From Streptococcus parasanguinis (lineage in GTDB: Bacteria > Bacillota > Bacilli > Lactobacillales > Streptococcaceae), in assembly GCF_018499505.1 (NCBI RefSeq), contig NZ_JAHDAC010000010.1, forward strand, positions 1 to 63,947: DNA of 63,947 bases, written 5' to 3'. Positions 38,644-48,703 of this stretch are shown in pieces (the stretch's first letter is position 1; the number at the start of each line of letters is the position of its first letter). The notes under the pieces were generated by a model, which saw only the letters and a program-made list of their open reading frames with translations, was not told where the DNA came from and searched no databases. A program made the position numbers and the translations under genes.

Positions 38644-39627
38644 TTGAAGGGGAAAGAAGAAAGAAAAGAACTGTTAAAATGGCTGATAAAACGGGTTCTA
38701 CTGGTGATTCCAGTGACCTGCATCCTCTTGTGGATCTATGCCGTTTGTCAAACCAGTAGCATCAAGGATCAGACCAAGATCGGTGTCACCTATATGACCA
38801 TGAACAATGAGTTCTATAAAAGTATTCATTCGGAAATTAGTCGAATTGCTGATGAAAAAGGAGCTCTTGTTTATGTCCGAGATCCAGAATTGGATGAAAA
38901 AAGGCAGAGCCAGCAGATCGATGATTTTTGCGCTCAAAAGGTAAATGTGATTGTGATTAATCCGGTTAAAGGGGATAGTCAGCCCATTTTAAGAGCTCTT
39001 AAAAAAGCTAGAAAACAAGGAATTAAGATCATTGCAGTTGATACCCAGCTCAAGCATTTTAAGCCGGATGCCAGCATTGTCTCTGACAACTACCAGGCAG
39101 GAGTCTTGATTGCGAAAGAGCTGATGAAACGCTCCTCAAATGCTCGTATTTTGCTCTTAGAGCATAAGGGGACTGTTTCAGCAGATACGCGGATTCAGGG
39201 ATTTAAGGATACCATCAAAGGACATGGGTCATATGAGATTATCTCGGAACTAGAAACCAAGGGTCAGACGGAGATCGCTATGCCAGCTGTCCGTAAGTTC
39301 TTGCAGTCAGGGGGGAATGTCGATACTCTAGTCTCCTTGAATGACCGTTCAGCTATAGGAGCTTTAGCAGCGATCAAGGAGCAAGGGATCACCCATCCCA
39401 TTGCGATCTATGGGATTGATGGCTCACCAGATATGAAAGCCTTGCTACACTCGACAGATGATGTCGTAGGAACCGTTGCCCAGTCTCCGTTGAAGATGGG
39501 AGACCGCGTGATGGAGGTCATCCAAGATATGGCTGATGGGAAGAGCTACCAAAAAGAAATAACCATTCCGGTTCAGATGATGACAAAGGAAAACATCGAT
39601 CACTTTGATGTGAATGGGTGGCAGTAA
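38644..39627 (+). CDS. levQ: Membrane-anchored sugar-binding protein (LevQ-type)
   Basis: A 327-residue periplasmic-binding-protein (LacI/ribose-type) domain held outside the cell by one N-terminal membrane helix (VLLVIPVTCILLWIYAVC, near 18-36), not by a lipobox. Motifs are GVTYMTMNNEFYKSI (near 48) and VSLNDRSAIGALAAIKE (near 230). It has no transport partners nearby but starts a cassette with a kinase and regulator, so it probably presents sugar to the sensor, as in S. mutans LevQRST. TTG start with GGAACGGAG upstream. Confidence 0.8.
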   Translation: MKGKEERKELLKWLIKRVLLVIPVTCILLWIYAVCQTSSIKDQTKIGVTYMTMNNEFYKSIHSEISRIADEKGALVYVRDPELDEKRQSQQIDDFCAQKVNVIVINPVKGDSQPILRALKKARKQGIKIIAVDTQLKHFKPDASIVSDNYQAGVLIAKELMKRSSNARILLLEHKGTVSADTRIQGFKDTIKGHGSYEIISELETKGQTEIAMPAVRKFLQSGGNVDTLVSLNDRSAIGALAAIKEQGITHPIAIYGIDGSPDMKALLHSTDDVVGTVAQSPLKMGDRVMEVIQDMADGKSYQKEITIPVQMMTKENIDHFDVNGWQ

Positions 39628-40943
39628 TGAGAAAATTTAGAGGTGTGAGATACAGTTTGGCCATTCTGATGGTCGTGAATTTTATCGCTGTGATGCTCAA
39701 CAGTATCATCTATCTTCAAGCAACCAACTATATCATTGCCCAACGGCAAGCTTCTCTATTAGTAGAACGCTTAGAGCGTATTCCTTTTGCGCCCTCTACA
39801 ACTTTTTGGTTGTCTGCGCTCTTATTTGCTGGGATTGCCTTGATCTCCATGAGTCGTTACCGGTCTCAAACGAGTCGATGGTCTATTTTTGATAAGTGGA
39901 ACATTCTGGAGATCCTCCTGATGTTGCTCTTGATGTGGGTCCAAAATGTAGCTTATAACGGGCTGATTCTCTTGGTTTTTGCGGATATCTTCTATGGTTC
40001 CAAAGAGTTGAATACCAAGCGAGACCGCAAGTATTGGTTTGCGTTTATCCTAGTGAGTTTCTTGATTCTCCTTGTGACCAATTCAGACGTCTTTTCGCTT
40101 TTCTTTCCGATTCCTTCTCTGGATGTCTATATTCATTTTTACCCTGCCTCCATCCGGATTCTGGCCTTTTTCTTAAAGAATTCCCTCTATGCTTTGAATA
40201 TGGTGCTCTTCATTATTTCGCTTTTGTTCTATATTATGAATGTTCTTGCGGAAAACCACGAAGTGGAAGAAGAGCTGGCCATGGTTTCGAAGGTGAATAC
40301 AGAGTTGAACAACTATATGGCCTTGTCTGAGAAGATTGCAGAAGATCGGGAGCGCAAGCGGATTGCTCGGGAGATTCACGATACCTTGGGGCATGCGCTA
40401 ACAGGGATCTCGGCAGGTTTAGATGCTGTTGGGGTCTTGATTGATATCGATCCCAATCGGGCAAAAGAGCAGGTGAAAAGTGTATCAGAAGTGGTTCGTG
40501 AAGGGATCCAGGATGTGAGGGGCTCTCTCAATCGACTCCGTCCAGGTGCCCTTGAGGGACGAACCCTCAAAGATGCTTTGGAAAAGATGATCCGCGAGTA
40601 CCAGACACTTTCCAACTTGCAGGTTGATTTACACTATGAATGGGTCGATGTCGATATGGACGTCATGATTGAAGATACGATCTTTCGTGTGATCCAAGAG
40701 TCTATGACCAATGCGGTTCGCCACGGTCATGCCAGCCGGATGATCCTTCATTTTTTTGAGAATGAAGAAGATTATCTGATCGAGTTGCAGGACAATGGGG
40801 TTGGGTTTGAAACCTTGACCTATGGCTATGGGCTCAAGCAGATGATGGAGCGCATTTCCATCCTAGGAGGACAGCTTCAATTTGAAAGTCGCGATGGATT
40901 TTTCACGCGCATCAGTTTACCGAAATATAAAGAAGGGAGATAG
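39627..40943 (+). CDS. NarL/LiaS-type sensor histidine kinase of the lev system
   Basis: A 438-residue HisKA_3 kinase. About six hydrophobic segments fill residues 10-215, then the dimerisation/phosphoacceptor helix RIAREIHDTLGHALTGI (His near 253), then HATPase_c with ESMTNAVRHGHA (N-box) and LQDNGVGF (G1). It overlaps the binding-protein gene by 1 nt (TAATG), and the response regulator follows 2 nt later. In S. mutans the levR/levS pair holds this place; I do not assign which letter is the kinase. Confidence 0.88.
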   Translation: MRKFRGVRYSLAILMVVNFIAVMLNSIIYLQATNYIIAQRQASLLVERLERIPFAPSTTFWLSALLFAGIALISMSRYRSQTSRWSIFDKWNILEILLMLLLMWVQNVAYNGLILLVFADIFYGSKELNTKRDRKYWFAFILVSFLILLVTNSDVFSLFFPIPSLDVYIHFYPASIRILAFFLKNSLYALNMVLFIISLLFYIMNVLAENHEVEEELAMVSKVNTELNNYMALSEKIAEDRERKRIAREIHDTLGHALTGISAGLDAVGVLIDIDPNRAKEQVKSVSEVVREGIQDVRGSLNRLRPGALEGRTLKDALEKMIREYQTLSNLQVDLHYEWVDVDMDVMIEDTIFRVIQESMTNAVRHGHASRMILHFFENEEDYLIELQDNGVGFETLTYGYGLKQMMERISILGGQLQFESRDGFFTRISLPKYKEGR

Positions 40944-40945
40944 AG

Positions 40946-41632
40946 ATGGTGATAAAAGTAATGGTGGCAGATGACCAGGCCTTGATTCGAGAATCTCTGA
41001 AAATAATTTTGTCAGCCCACCCCGATATCGAAGTGGTGGCCACAGTGGAAGACGGCAATCACGTCCTGTCTAGCATTCCCCAAACCCATCCTGACCTGAT
41101 CTTAATGGATATTCGGATGCCAGGCATGGATGGGGTTTTGGCGACAAAAGAAGTCAAAGAGCACTATCCGGATATCAAAATTATTATTTTAACGACCTTT
41201 GATGATGATGAATTTATCTATAGTGCACTCAAGTATGGTGCTTCAGGTTATCTTTTAAAGGGAGCCTCGACAGAGGAACTCTATGAAGCGATCAAGGTGG
41301 TGTATCAAGGCGGAGCCATGATCAACCCGAATATCGCTAGTAAAGTCTTTCAAATTTTCTCACAAATGGCCAAAACCAACTTCTCTATTGCTGTAGATGA
41401 GGACAATGTCAAGGATTTGAGCACGACGGAATGGCGCATTATCCAAGAAGTCGGCTATGGGGAGTCCAATAAAGAAATTGCGGCCAAACTTTTCTTATCA
41501 GAAGGAACCGTACGCAATTACTTATCAACGATTTTGGCGAAATTAAACCTACGAGATCGAACGCAATTAGCGATCTGGTCAGTCCAAACAGGAGTGACGA
41601 GACGTGATTTTTCTAAAGGAAATACAGAATGA
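40946..41632 (+). CDS. LuxR/NarL-type response regulator of the lev system
   Basis: A 228-residue regulator with a receiver domain (phospho-acceptor Asp in LILMDIRMPGMDGV, near 53) and a C-terminal LuxR helix-turn-helix (YGESNKEIAAKLFLSEGTVRNYLSTILAKL, near 172-201). It is partnered with the upstream kinase and probably acts at the inverted repeat before the PTS genes (42980-43006). It overlaps the next gene by ATGA. Confidence 0.9.
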   Translation: MVIKVMVADDQALIRESLKIILSAHPDIEVVATVEDGNHVLSSIPQTHPDLILMDIRMPGMDGVLATKEVKEHYPDIKIIILTTFDDDEFIYSALKYGASGYLLKGASTEELYEAIKVVYQGGAMINPNIASKVFQIFSQMAKTNFSIAVDEDNVKDLSTTEWRIIQEVGYGESNKEIAAKLFLSEGTVRNYLSTILAKLNLRDRTQLAIWSVQTGVTRRDFSKGNTE

Positions 41633-42927
41633 AATTGAAGCGAAAGCATCTTTGTTGGGGGATTGGTCTCCTTGTTGTGCTCTGTGCGAGCGCGGGTTTT
41701 TATTGGTGGAAACAGCAACCGACCGTACTCCATATCGGCGTTTATGCAGGTTCTAGCTGGGATGTGCCGACCAGTCAACGTTCCCATGCCTTGGATCGTG
41801 CGATTCAAAAATTTGAAAAGTCCCATCCCCACGTTCGTGTAGAGTATGAAAACGGGATTCCGCAGTCAGATTATTCAGACTGGCTCTCTGAAAAGATTGT
41901 CTCAGGAAAGACGCCGGATGTGTTTATGGTCTCTGAGCAAGATCTTTCCTTATTAGCAGCGCGAGGCGTGCTAGAAAAGTTAAACGGCTATATGGATCGA
42001 AAAGATCAAGCGGCCTTTTACCCCGTTGCCTTTGAATCGGGTGTCTATCAGGGGCAAACCTATGCCTTACCTTATGAAAGCAATCCTATTTTGATGTGTG
42101 TCAATAAAGATCTCTTGGATAAAGAAGGCATCGCGGTTCCCAAAGAAGGTTGGACCCTTGAAGAGTTCTATACGATTTGCAAGAAACTAACCAAAGATAT
42201 CAATGGAGATGGGCAATTGGACCAATTTGGAAGCACAGAATACACCTGGAAAGAAGCCTTGGCGGCAAATGGAGGTCATCTTTTCCAAGGAGGCATGCTC
42301 AAGCTGACAGCTCCAGAAGTGAAAGAGTCTTTGACTTTTCTGCAAAAATTGGAAGATCTAAATAAAAATTACAAGGTGAGCTCTAAAGATTTTGACCAGG
42401 GGAAAGTCGCCTTCTATCCCATGACCTTGGCCCAATATCGGACCTATAAACCTTATCCCTACCACGTTTCAAAATATTCAAACTTCACCTGGACCTGTAT
42501 TCCGATGCCTGCTAAGTCAAAAACGACCAAGGCAACCTTGGTCACGACGACTTCTTTTGCTATGTCAGCTCGGAGTTCTCATTCCAAGTTGGCTTGGGAA
42601 TTGATGCAACTCTTGACAGAGGATCCAGAAATCCAACAAACTCTCTTTGCCCAATCCCAAGGGATCTCTGTCATGCCACAGGTAGTCAAGAGTCGCTCTA
42701 GTAAAGACCTCTTGCAGGTAGATGATTTTGGAACGGATTCCTTGACCAATCAGACCTTGAACCGCATCATGGAACAAGCTGTTGAAAGTAGTCCGAAAAA
42801 TGTCTCAAAAGAGGTGTTAGAAAAGCTAGACTACTTGATTGGTAATGCCTTGCGCGATCAGGATGTCGAGAACCGCTTGCCTCAAATTCAGAGGGAGATT
42901 GAAAGTAGTCTACAGGTAGGAGTTTAG
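41629..42927 (+). CDS. levT: Membrane-anchored extracellular sugar-binding protein (LevT-type)
   Basis: A 432-residue solute-binding protein family 1 domain behind an N-terminal membrane anchor (WGIGLLVVLCASAGFYWW) and no lipobox Cys. Motifs include AIQKFEKSHPHVRVEYENG and KTPDVFMVSEQDLSLLAARGVL. There is no ABC permease or ATPase nearby, so sensing rather than uptake is likely, as for S. mutans LevT. It overlaps the response regulator gene by 4 nt and ends before a terminator. Confidence 0.83.
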   Translation: MKLKRKHLCWGIGLLVVLCASAGFYWWKQQPTVLHIGVYAGSSWDVPTSQRSHALDRAIQKFEKSHPHVRVEYENGIPQSDYSDWLSEKIVSGKTPDVFMVSEQDLSLLAARGVLEKLNGYMDRKDQAAFYPVAFESGVYQGQTYALPYESNPILMCVNKDLLDKEGIAVPKEGWTLEEFYTICKKLTKDINGDGQLDQFGSTEYTWKEALAANGGHLFQGGMLKLTAPEVKESLTFLQKLEDLNKNYKVSSKDFDQGKVAFYPMTLAQYRTYKPYPYHVSKYSNFTWTCIPMPAKSKTTKATLVTTTSFAMSARSSHSKLAWELMQLLTEDPEIQQTLFAQSQGISVMPQVVKSRSSKDLLQVDDFGTDSLTNQTLNRIMEQAVESSPKNVSKEVLEKLDYLIGNALRDQDVENRLPQIQREIESSLQVGV

Positions 42928-42938
42928 AGTAAAATAAG

Positions 42939-42973
42939 ATGGCATTTTGTCAAGTGACAGATGTCATTTTTTT
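42939..42973 (+). terminator. Terminator after levT
   Basis: An imperfect hairpin from ATGGCATTTTGTCA and TGACAGATGTCAT, followed by seven T residues. Confidence 0.75.
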
Positions 42974-42979
42974 ATTGCT

Positions 42980-43040
42980 AAATGTCACATTAGGAATGTG
43001 ACATTTGACAATGTAAAAACGCTTTCAAATAATCTACAAT
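42980..43040 (+). promoter_or_regulatory. Control region of the PTS operon: operator palindrome, cre site, -10
   Basis: A perfect 12 bp inverted repeat AAATGTCACATT-AGG-AATGTGACATTT (42980-43006) is a candidate site for the lev response regulator. TAAAAACGCTTTCA (43014-43027) matches the cre consensus except one base, so CcpA repression is likely. TACAAT (43035-43040) is the probable -10; there is no good -35 at 17 nt, as expected for an activated promoter. Confidence 0.7.
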
Positions 43041-43067
43041 AGAGTCAAATAAAGGAGGCGTAGAAAA

Positions 43068-43505
43068 ATGAAATACCTCGTTTTGGTCAGTCATGGCGGA
43101 CTGGCAGAAGGTCTAAAAACATCACTAGCCATGTTTGCTGGTGATAAGATGGATCAAGTCATCGCAGTTGGACTCAAAGAAGGAAAATCGGTCGATGACT
43201 TCGCAGTTGATTTCAGAGAGAACATTTCAGGATTGACAGCTGATGATTCTGTTTTGGTCTTGGCAGATATCGTAGGTGGTAGTCCATTAACCACTGCAGC
43301 CACGGTTCTAGAAGAAGCTGGAAAGCTCGATGGAGCCTTGATCCTTGGTGGGATGAACCTTACCATGGCCTTGACAGCAGTTGTGATGAAAGATGTGTTG
43401 GATGGAGACGATTTGTCAGCTACCATCTTATCAGAAGCACGATCTGCACTACAGCCTTTTGAAGTTTCAGCCACTAGTGCTGAAGAAGATGATGACGATA
43501 TTTAA
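43068..43505 (+). CDS. levD: PTS mannose/fructose family EIIA (LevD-type)
   Basis: The 145-residue phosphocarrier EIIA of a mannose-family PTS. The active His is in LVSHGGLAEGL (residue 9), and the LADIVGGSPLTTA segment is typical. The C-terminus is acidic (EEDDDDI). An AAAGGAGG ribosome site is present. First gene of levDEFGX, transcribed behind a palindromic operator and cre site. The transported sugar (fructose or mannose) is inferred from S. mutans. Confidence 0.9.
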   Translation: MKYLVLVSHGGLAEGLKTSLAMFAGDKMDQVIAVGLKEGKSVDDFAVDFRENISGLTADDSVLVLADIVGGSPLTTAATVLEEAGKLDGALILGGMNLTMALTAVVMKDVLDGDDLSATILSEARSALQPFEVSATSAEEDDDDI

Positions 43506-43519
43506 TAGGGAGGTACCTT

Positions 43520-44014
43520 ATGGTAGTAACATTTGTACGGATTGATGACCGCATGATTCACGGTCAGACAGTCACACGCTGGGCAAAAGAAAAACCATGT
43601 GATGGTTTGATTGCCGTAAACGATGCAGCAGCATCAAACAAGGTTTTGATTCAAGCTTACAAAGGCGCATCAGACAAGAAAACCTTTGTATGGACAAAGG
43701 AAGCCTTTAAAGAAAAATCAGCAAAAGTAACGGAATCAGATAGTCGTTACTTCTTGATCACCAAAAATCCAATCGATATGAAGGAAATTTTGGTTGACCA
43801 AGGGTTTGTCCCAGGTGATGTCAAAGAAATCATTGTTGGTCCTGCAAATGATCGTCCTGGAGCTGTTAAATTGGGAAATAACCAATCCATCACTCAGGAA
43901 GAAGCAGAAGCTTTCCAAGCCATTCAAGCAGCAGGCTACAAGGTGAAATTCCAATTGTTGCCAGATGTTTCCATCGGTTATTGGGATGATTTCAAATCAA
44001 AATTTGGTTTTTAA
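43520..44014 (+). CDS. levE: PTS mannose/fructose family EIIB (LevE-type)
   Basis: A 164-residue EIIB that passes phosphate from EIIA to the sugar. The active-site motif is RIDDRMIHGQTVTRW (His15). It is a separate protein here, not fused to EIIA as in ManL. It lies 14 nt after levD with a GGGAGG ribosome site. Confidence 0.92.
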   Translation: MVVTFVRIDDRMIHGQTVTRWAKEKPCDGLIAVNDAAASNKVLIQAYKGASDKKTFVWTKEAFKEKSAKVTESDSRYFLITKNPIDMKEILVDQGFVPGDVKEIIVGPANDRPGAVKLGNNQSITQEEAEAFQAIQAAGYKVKFQLLPDVSIGYWDDFKSKFGF

Positions 44015-44070
44015 AACTAACAGTCCTATCTGTTAGGTAAATAAATTTACAAACAAAAGGAGCGTTTGTT

Positions 44071-44913
44071 ATGACAATTTCATGGATTCAAGCAATCTTG
44101 CTTGGTATTTTCGCCAGCTTGTCTTCAATGCCTGGTATGGGGGGTTCCAGTATCGGGAACTATACACTCGGTCGTCCTTTGATCGGTGGGTTGATTTCAG
44201 GTTTAATTCTTGGAGATGTGACAACCGGTATTATGGTCGGGGTTGCCCTTCAAGTCGTTTATATCGCCTTGGTAACACCTGGTGGTACCGTATCTGCCGA
44301 TGTGCGTGCCATCTCTTACATCGGTGTTCCTCTTGCTATCTTGTTTGTGCATGCCAACAACATCACAGATGAAGCTGGAATCGCCGCAGCTGCAGCTCCA
44401 ATCGGTGCAGCCGTTGGGACAATCGGTACAGTTCTTTTCTACGGTACCGCTACTATGAACTTGGTATGGCAACACATTGGTTGGAAAGCCGTTGAAGAAG
44501 GAAACTTCAAAAAACTCTACGCAGTTGACTGGTTTTACCCTTGGATCTCTCACTTCCTCTTCTCTTTCCTTCCAACAATGATTATCACCAAATACGGTGA
44601 AAACATGGTTGATTTGATGAAACAATACCTTCCTATGGATGGTTACTGGATGAAAGCCCTCTTTACAGTCGGTGCTCTTCTCCCATGTGTCGGTATTGCC
44701 ATCTTGTTGAAACAAATTGTTACAGAAGCAACTGACTTCATTCCATTCTTTGTTGGATTTACCTTGGCGAAATCTCTCGGATTGAACTTGGTATCAAGTG
44801 CCGTTGTTTCATTAATCTTTGCAGTAATCTACTATGAACTTGAAGTGATCAAATCGATGAAAGCTGCTCCAGCCGGAGTGGTGGACCAAGACGATGATGA
44901 GGAGGATATTTAA
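44071..44913 (+). CDS. levF: PTS mannose/fructose family EIIC (LevF-type)
   Basis: A 280-residue membrane subunit of the sugar channel (EII-Sor family) with multiple hydrophobic helices and the signature-like GGSSIGNYTLGRPLIGGLISG near 23-43. It forms the transporter with EIID. The C-terminal tail is acidic (DQDDDEEDI), a frequent feature in these EIIC proteins. AAAAGGAG precedes ATG 44071. Confidence 0.92.
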   Translation: MTISWIQAILLGIFASLSSMPGMGGSSIGNYTLGRPLIGGLISGLILGDVTTGIMVGVALQVVYIALVTPGGTVSADVRAISYIGVPLAILFVHANNITDEAGIAAAAAPIGAAVGTIGTVLFYGTATMNLVWQHIGWKAVEEGNFKKLYAVDWFYPWISHFLFSFLPTMIITKYGENMVDLMKQYLPMDGYWMKALFTVGALLPCVGIAILLKQIVTEATDFIPFFVGFTLAKSLGLNLVSSAVVSLIFAVIYYELEVIKSMKAAPAGVVDQDDDEEDI

Positions 44914-44914
44914 A

Positions 44915-45751
44915 ATGGCTGATAGAAAGAAAATTTCAAAGAAAACATTAGCAAAAGCATTCCATCATTGGTATTATGGTCATTTGACTTGTTTCTCTCA
45001 AGAACATATGCAAACCTTCGGGTACTTGACTTCTATGCTTCCAATCGTAGAAGAAATGTATGACACAAAAGAAGAACAAAAGGATGCTATGCAAACCTAT
45101 ACGGCCTTCTTCAACACTGAACCACAACTTGGATCTCTTGTTGTAGGGATCACAGCTGGTTTGGAAGAAGCGCGTGCAAACGGAGATGCAGTAGATGGCG
45201 AAACCATCAACGGTATGCGTGCCGGTTTGATGGGACCAATTGCTGGTATTGGTGACTCATTGGTCGTTGGTACCTTGATCCCAGTTCTCTTGGGGATTGC
45301 CCTTGGACTTTCTAAAGGTGGTAACGTCGCTGGTGCTCTCTTCTACATCGTCGTATGGAACCTCTTAGTCTACTTTGGTATGCGCTTTGCCTTCTTCAAA
45401 GGTTACCAATTAGGGGATAAAGCCGTTGAATTCCTTGTAGGACCAAAAGGACAAGCTCTTCGTAAAGCGATCAGCGTTGTCGGTGGTATGGTTATCGGTG
45501 CCGTAGCAGCTACTTGGGTATCTGTTACAACAGCCCTTCAATTCAAGAACGCTGAAGGAAAAGTCTTCTTGAACATCCAAGAAAAGATCGATGGTGTTTA
45601 TCCAGGTCTCTTGACAGCGGCCTTCATCACTCTTTGCTGGTGGTTGATGTCTAAGAAAAAAATTTCACCAAACAAAGTTATGTTACTTCTCGTTGTAGTG
45701 GCTTTGATCGGTGTTGCCCTTGGTATCTTTGACCCACATCTTAAATACTAA
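44915..45751 (+). CDS. levG: PTS mannose/fructose family EIID (LevG-type)
   Basis: A 278-residue EIID subunit with an N-terminal cytoplasmic KISKKTLAKAFHHWYYGHLTCFSQEHMQ region, a GPIAGIGDSLVVGTLIPVLLG membrane segment and a C-terminal helix pair. ATG 44915 was chosen because GAGGAGG lies just upstream inside levF. A strong hairpin follows before levX. Confidence 0.92.
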   Translation: MADRKKISKKTLAKAFHHWYYGHLTCFSQEHMQTFGYLTSMLPIVEEMYDTKEEQKDAMQTYTAFFNTEPQLGSLVVGITAGLEEARANGDAVDGETINGMRAGLMGPIAGIGDSLVVGTLIPVLLGIALGLSKGGNVAGALFYIVVWNLLVYFGMRFAFFKGYQLGDKAVEFLVGPKGQALRKAISVVGGMVIGAVAATWVSVTTALQFKNAEGKVFLNIQEKIDGVYPGLLTAAFITLCWWLMSKKKISPNKVMLLLVVVALIGVALGIFDPHLKY

Positions 45752-45784
45752 GGTAAAGAAAAACGAATTTGCTAGTAGGAGTTT

Positions 45785-45837
45785 TTGAGAATGAAGTGAA
45801 TGGACCTCCTTTACTTGCACTTCATTCTCAATTTTTA
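45785..45837 (+). terminator. Strong hairpin terminator between levG and levX
   Basis: A 14 bp perfect stem TTGAGAATGAAGTG/CACTTCATTCTCAA (45785-45798, 45818-45831) followed by TTTTT. It would stop most transcripts before levX. Confidence 0.88.
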
Positions 45838-45851
45838 TCAGGAGGAATCCC

Positions 45852-46145
45852 ATGGTTACAAAACAAGAACTTGTCAATGGTTATGAAACAGAAATCAACT
45901 ACCAACGCCACATGCTTGAAAACCTTGGTCGTTGGTTCAGCTTACTCTTTATCATTGCCAGTATTGGTGTGGTATTGATCTATCTCTTTCACAAAAGTTT
46001 CCTCCCACTCTTGATCCTAGGGATTTTACTAGCCTTGGTTGGAATTTTAGGCATGATTGTTTTTGGATATGGCATCTACCGCGGGCGGATCAATCTTCAA
46101 AAAGTGATCGACGATTTCAATCAAAAATTGACAATTTTAAATTGA
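45852..46145 (+). CDS. levX: Small membrane protein (LevX-type)
   Basis: A 97-residue protein with two hydrophobic helices (about residues 31-48 and 52-75) and charged ends. It occupies the place of S. mutans levX between the EIID gene and groES. Function is not known. An AGGAGG ribosome site precedes ATG 45852, but a strong terminator lies between it and levG, so expression may be limited or come from read-through. Confidence 0.7.
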   Translation: MVTKQELVNGYETEINYQRHMLENLGRWFSLLFIIASIGVVLIYLFHKSFLPLLILGILLALVGILGMIVFGYGIYRGRINLQKVIDDFNQKLTILN

Positions 46146-46155
46146 TATTTTAGAA

Positions 46156-46185
46156 ACATCTCATTTATTTTTGAGGTGTTTTTTT
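46156..46185 (+). terminator. Terminator after levX
   Basis: ACATCTCA/TGAGGTGT followed by seven T residues. Confidence 0.85.
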
Positions 46186-46186
46186 C

Positions 46187-46252
46187 TTGACTATTTCTGA
46201 CCAAGTGATACAATAGAAACATAAGTTAGCACTTACGTATAGAGAGTGCTAA
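46187..46252 (+). promoter_or_regulatory. groESL promoter with CIRCE operator
   Basis: TTGACT (46187-46192), a 16 nt spacer and TACAAT (46209-46214). TTAGCACTT (46226-46234), nine bases, then GAGTGCTAA (46244-46252) is the CIRCE element bound by HrcA, with one mismatch from the consensus. Confidence 0.92.
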
Positions 46253-46274
46253 AAACACGTATGGAGGAATGAAC

Positions 46275-46556
46275 ATGTTAAAACCATTAGGAGACCGTGT
46301 GGTCTTAAAAGTAGAAGAAAAAGAACAGACTGTTGGAGGTTTTGTCCTCGCAGGTGCGAGCAAGGCCGATACAAAAACAGCTGAAGTGGTGGCCGTTGGT
46401 GAAGGTGTGCGTACCCTAAGTGGTGAACTCATCGCTCCAGCTGTAAAAGCAGGAGACCACGTTTTGGTTGAAAGCCATGCAGGAATTGAAGTTAAAGATG
46501 GGGAAGAAACCTACACCATCGTTGGAACAGCAAACATTCTTGCAATTGTAGAGTAA
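46275..46556 (+). CDS. groES: Co-chaperonin GroES
   Basis: The 93-residue seven-fold lid of the GroEL chamber. [27 protein letters not shown] includes the mobile loop. ATG 46275 was preferred over 46269 because GGAGG lies 7 nt before it. HrcA/CIRCE controlled, with groEL 21 nt downstream. Confidence 0.95.
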   Translation: MLKPLGDRVVLKVEEKEQTVGGFVLAGASKADTKTAEVVAVGEGVRTLSGELIAPAVKAGDHVLVESHAGIEVKDGEETYTIVGTANILAIVE

Positions 46557-48203
<1,647 letters not shown>

Positions 48204-48210
48204 CCTGATA

Positions 48211-48320
48211 CCAATGATTGGTGCTAAAGCACCGAATCATTGGACGGTAGCCGCTATGTTGCGGCCTACCTAATCATCTTACTAGCTCAAAGGGAGGAAA
48301 ATATCGTTCCTCCCTTTTCA
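48211..48320 (+). ncRNA. Structured RNA candidate, tandem copy 1
   Basis: Hairpin CCAATGAT-GGTGC/GCACC-ATCATTGG (48211-48243), then GGTAG-CCGC/GCGG-CTACC (48246-48270), a conserved single-stranded TACTAGCTCAAAG, then a terminator GGGAGGAA/TTCCTCCC-TTTT. A related unit is at 48391-48500. It may be the processed 3' end of groESL mRNA or an independent small RNA. No protein gene. Confidence 0.6.
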
Positions 48321-48390
48321 CGTCGTAACCTATGTAACTAAAAACAAAGAAGGCGTTATCGGTCTTCTTTATTTTCTGTCGTAACTGTTA

Positions 48391-48500
48391 CAAATGATTG
48401 AGGCTATGCCTCTCATCGTTGGACGGTAGCCACTATGTTGCGGCCTGGCTAATCGTCCTACTAGCTCAAAGGGAGTGGAAGATTCTTTCCTCCCTTTTTA
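48391..48500 (+). ncRNA. Structured RNA candidate, tandem copy 2
   Basis: It keeps the core TTGGACGGTAGCC, TATGTTGCGGCCT and CTAGCTCAAAGGGAG of copy 1. The first stem is GAGGC/GCCTC instead of GGTGC/GCACC, so pairing is kept by compensatory changes. It ends with a terminator (GGGAGTGGAA/TTTCCTCCC-TTTTT). Between the copies lies another hairpin, AAAGAAG/CTTCTTT (48346-48370). Confidence 0.6.
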
Positions 48501-48703
48501 TCGTGCTTTGGGATTTTTATTTGTTATGGAATAATATTTTTATTTTAAATTTTGTAAAAGAAATGATAAATACTAATTAAAGAGGACTTGCGTAGATGCT
48601 TGGGAATCAAGCGTTTGTGGTATTTTCAGGCGGAGGAATATTTGCCAACAAATTGCAATACAAATTAACTGATTTTGTAATAATTCTAGTGTATACTAGT
48701 AAG

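Noticed and set aside
48398..48580. 60-residue open reading frame after groEL
   Set aside because: It lies across the structured RNA copy 2 and its terminator, has no ribosome site and no recognisable protein features.
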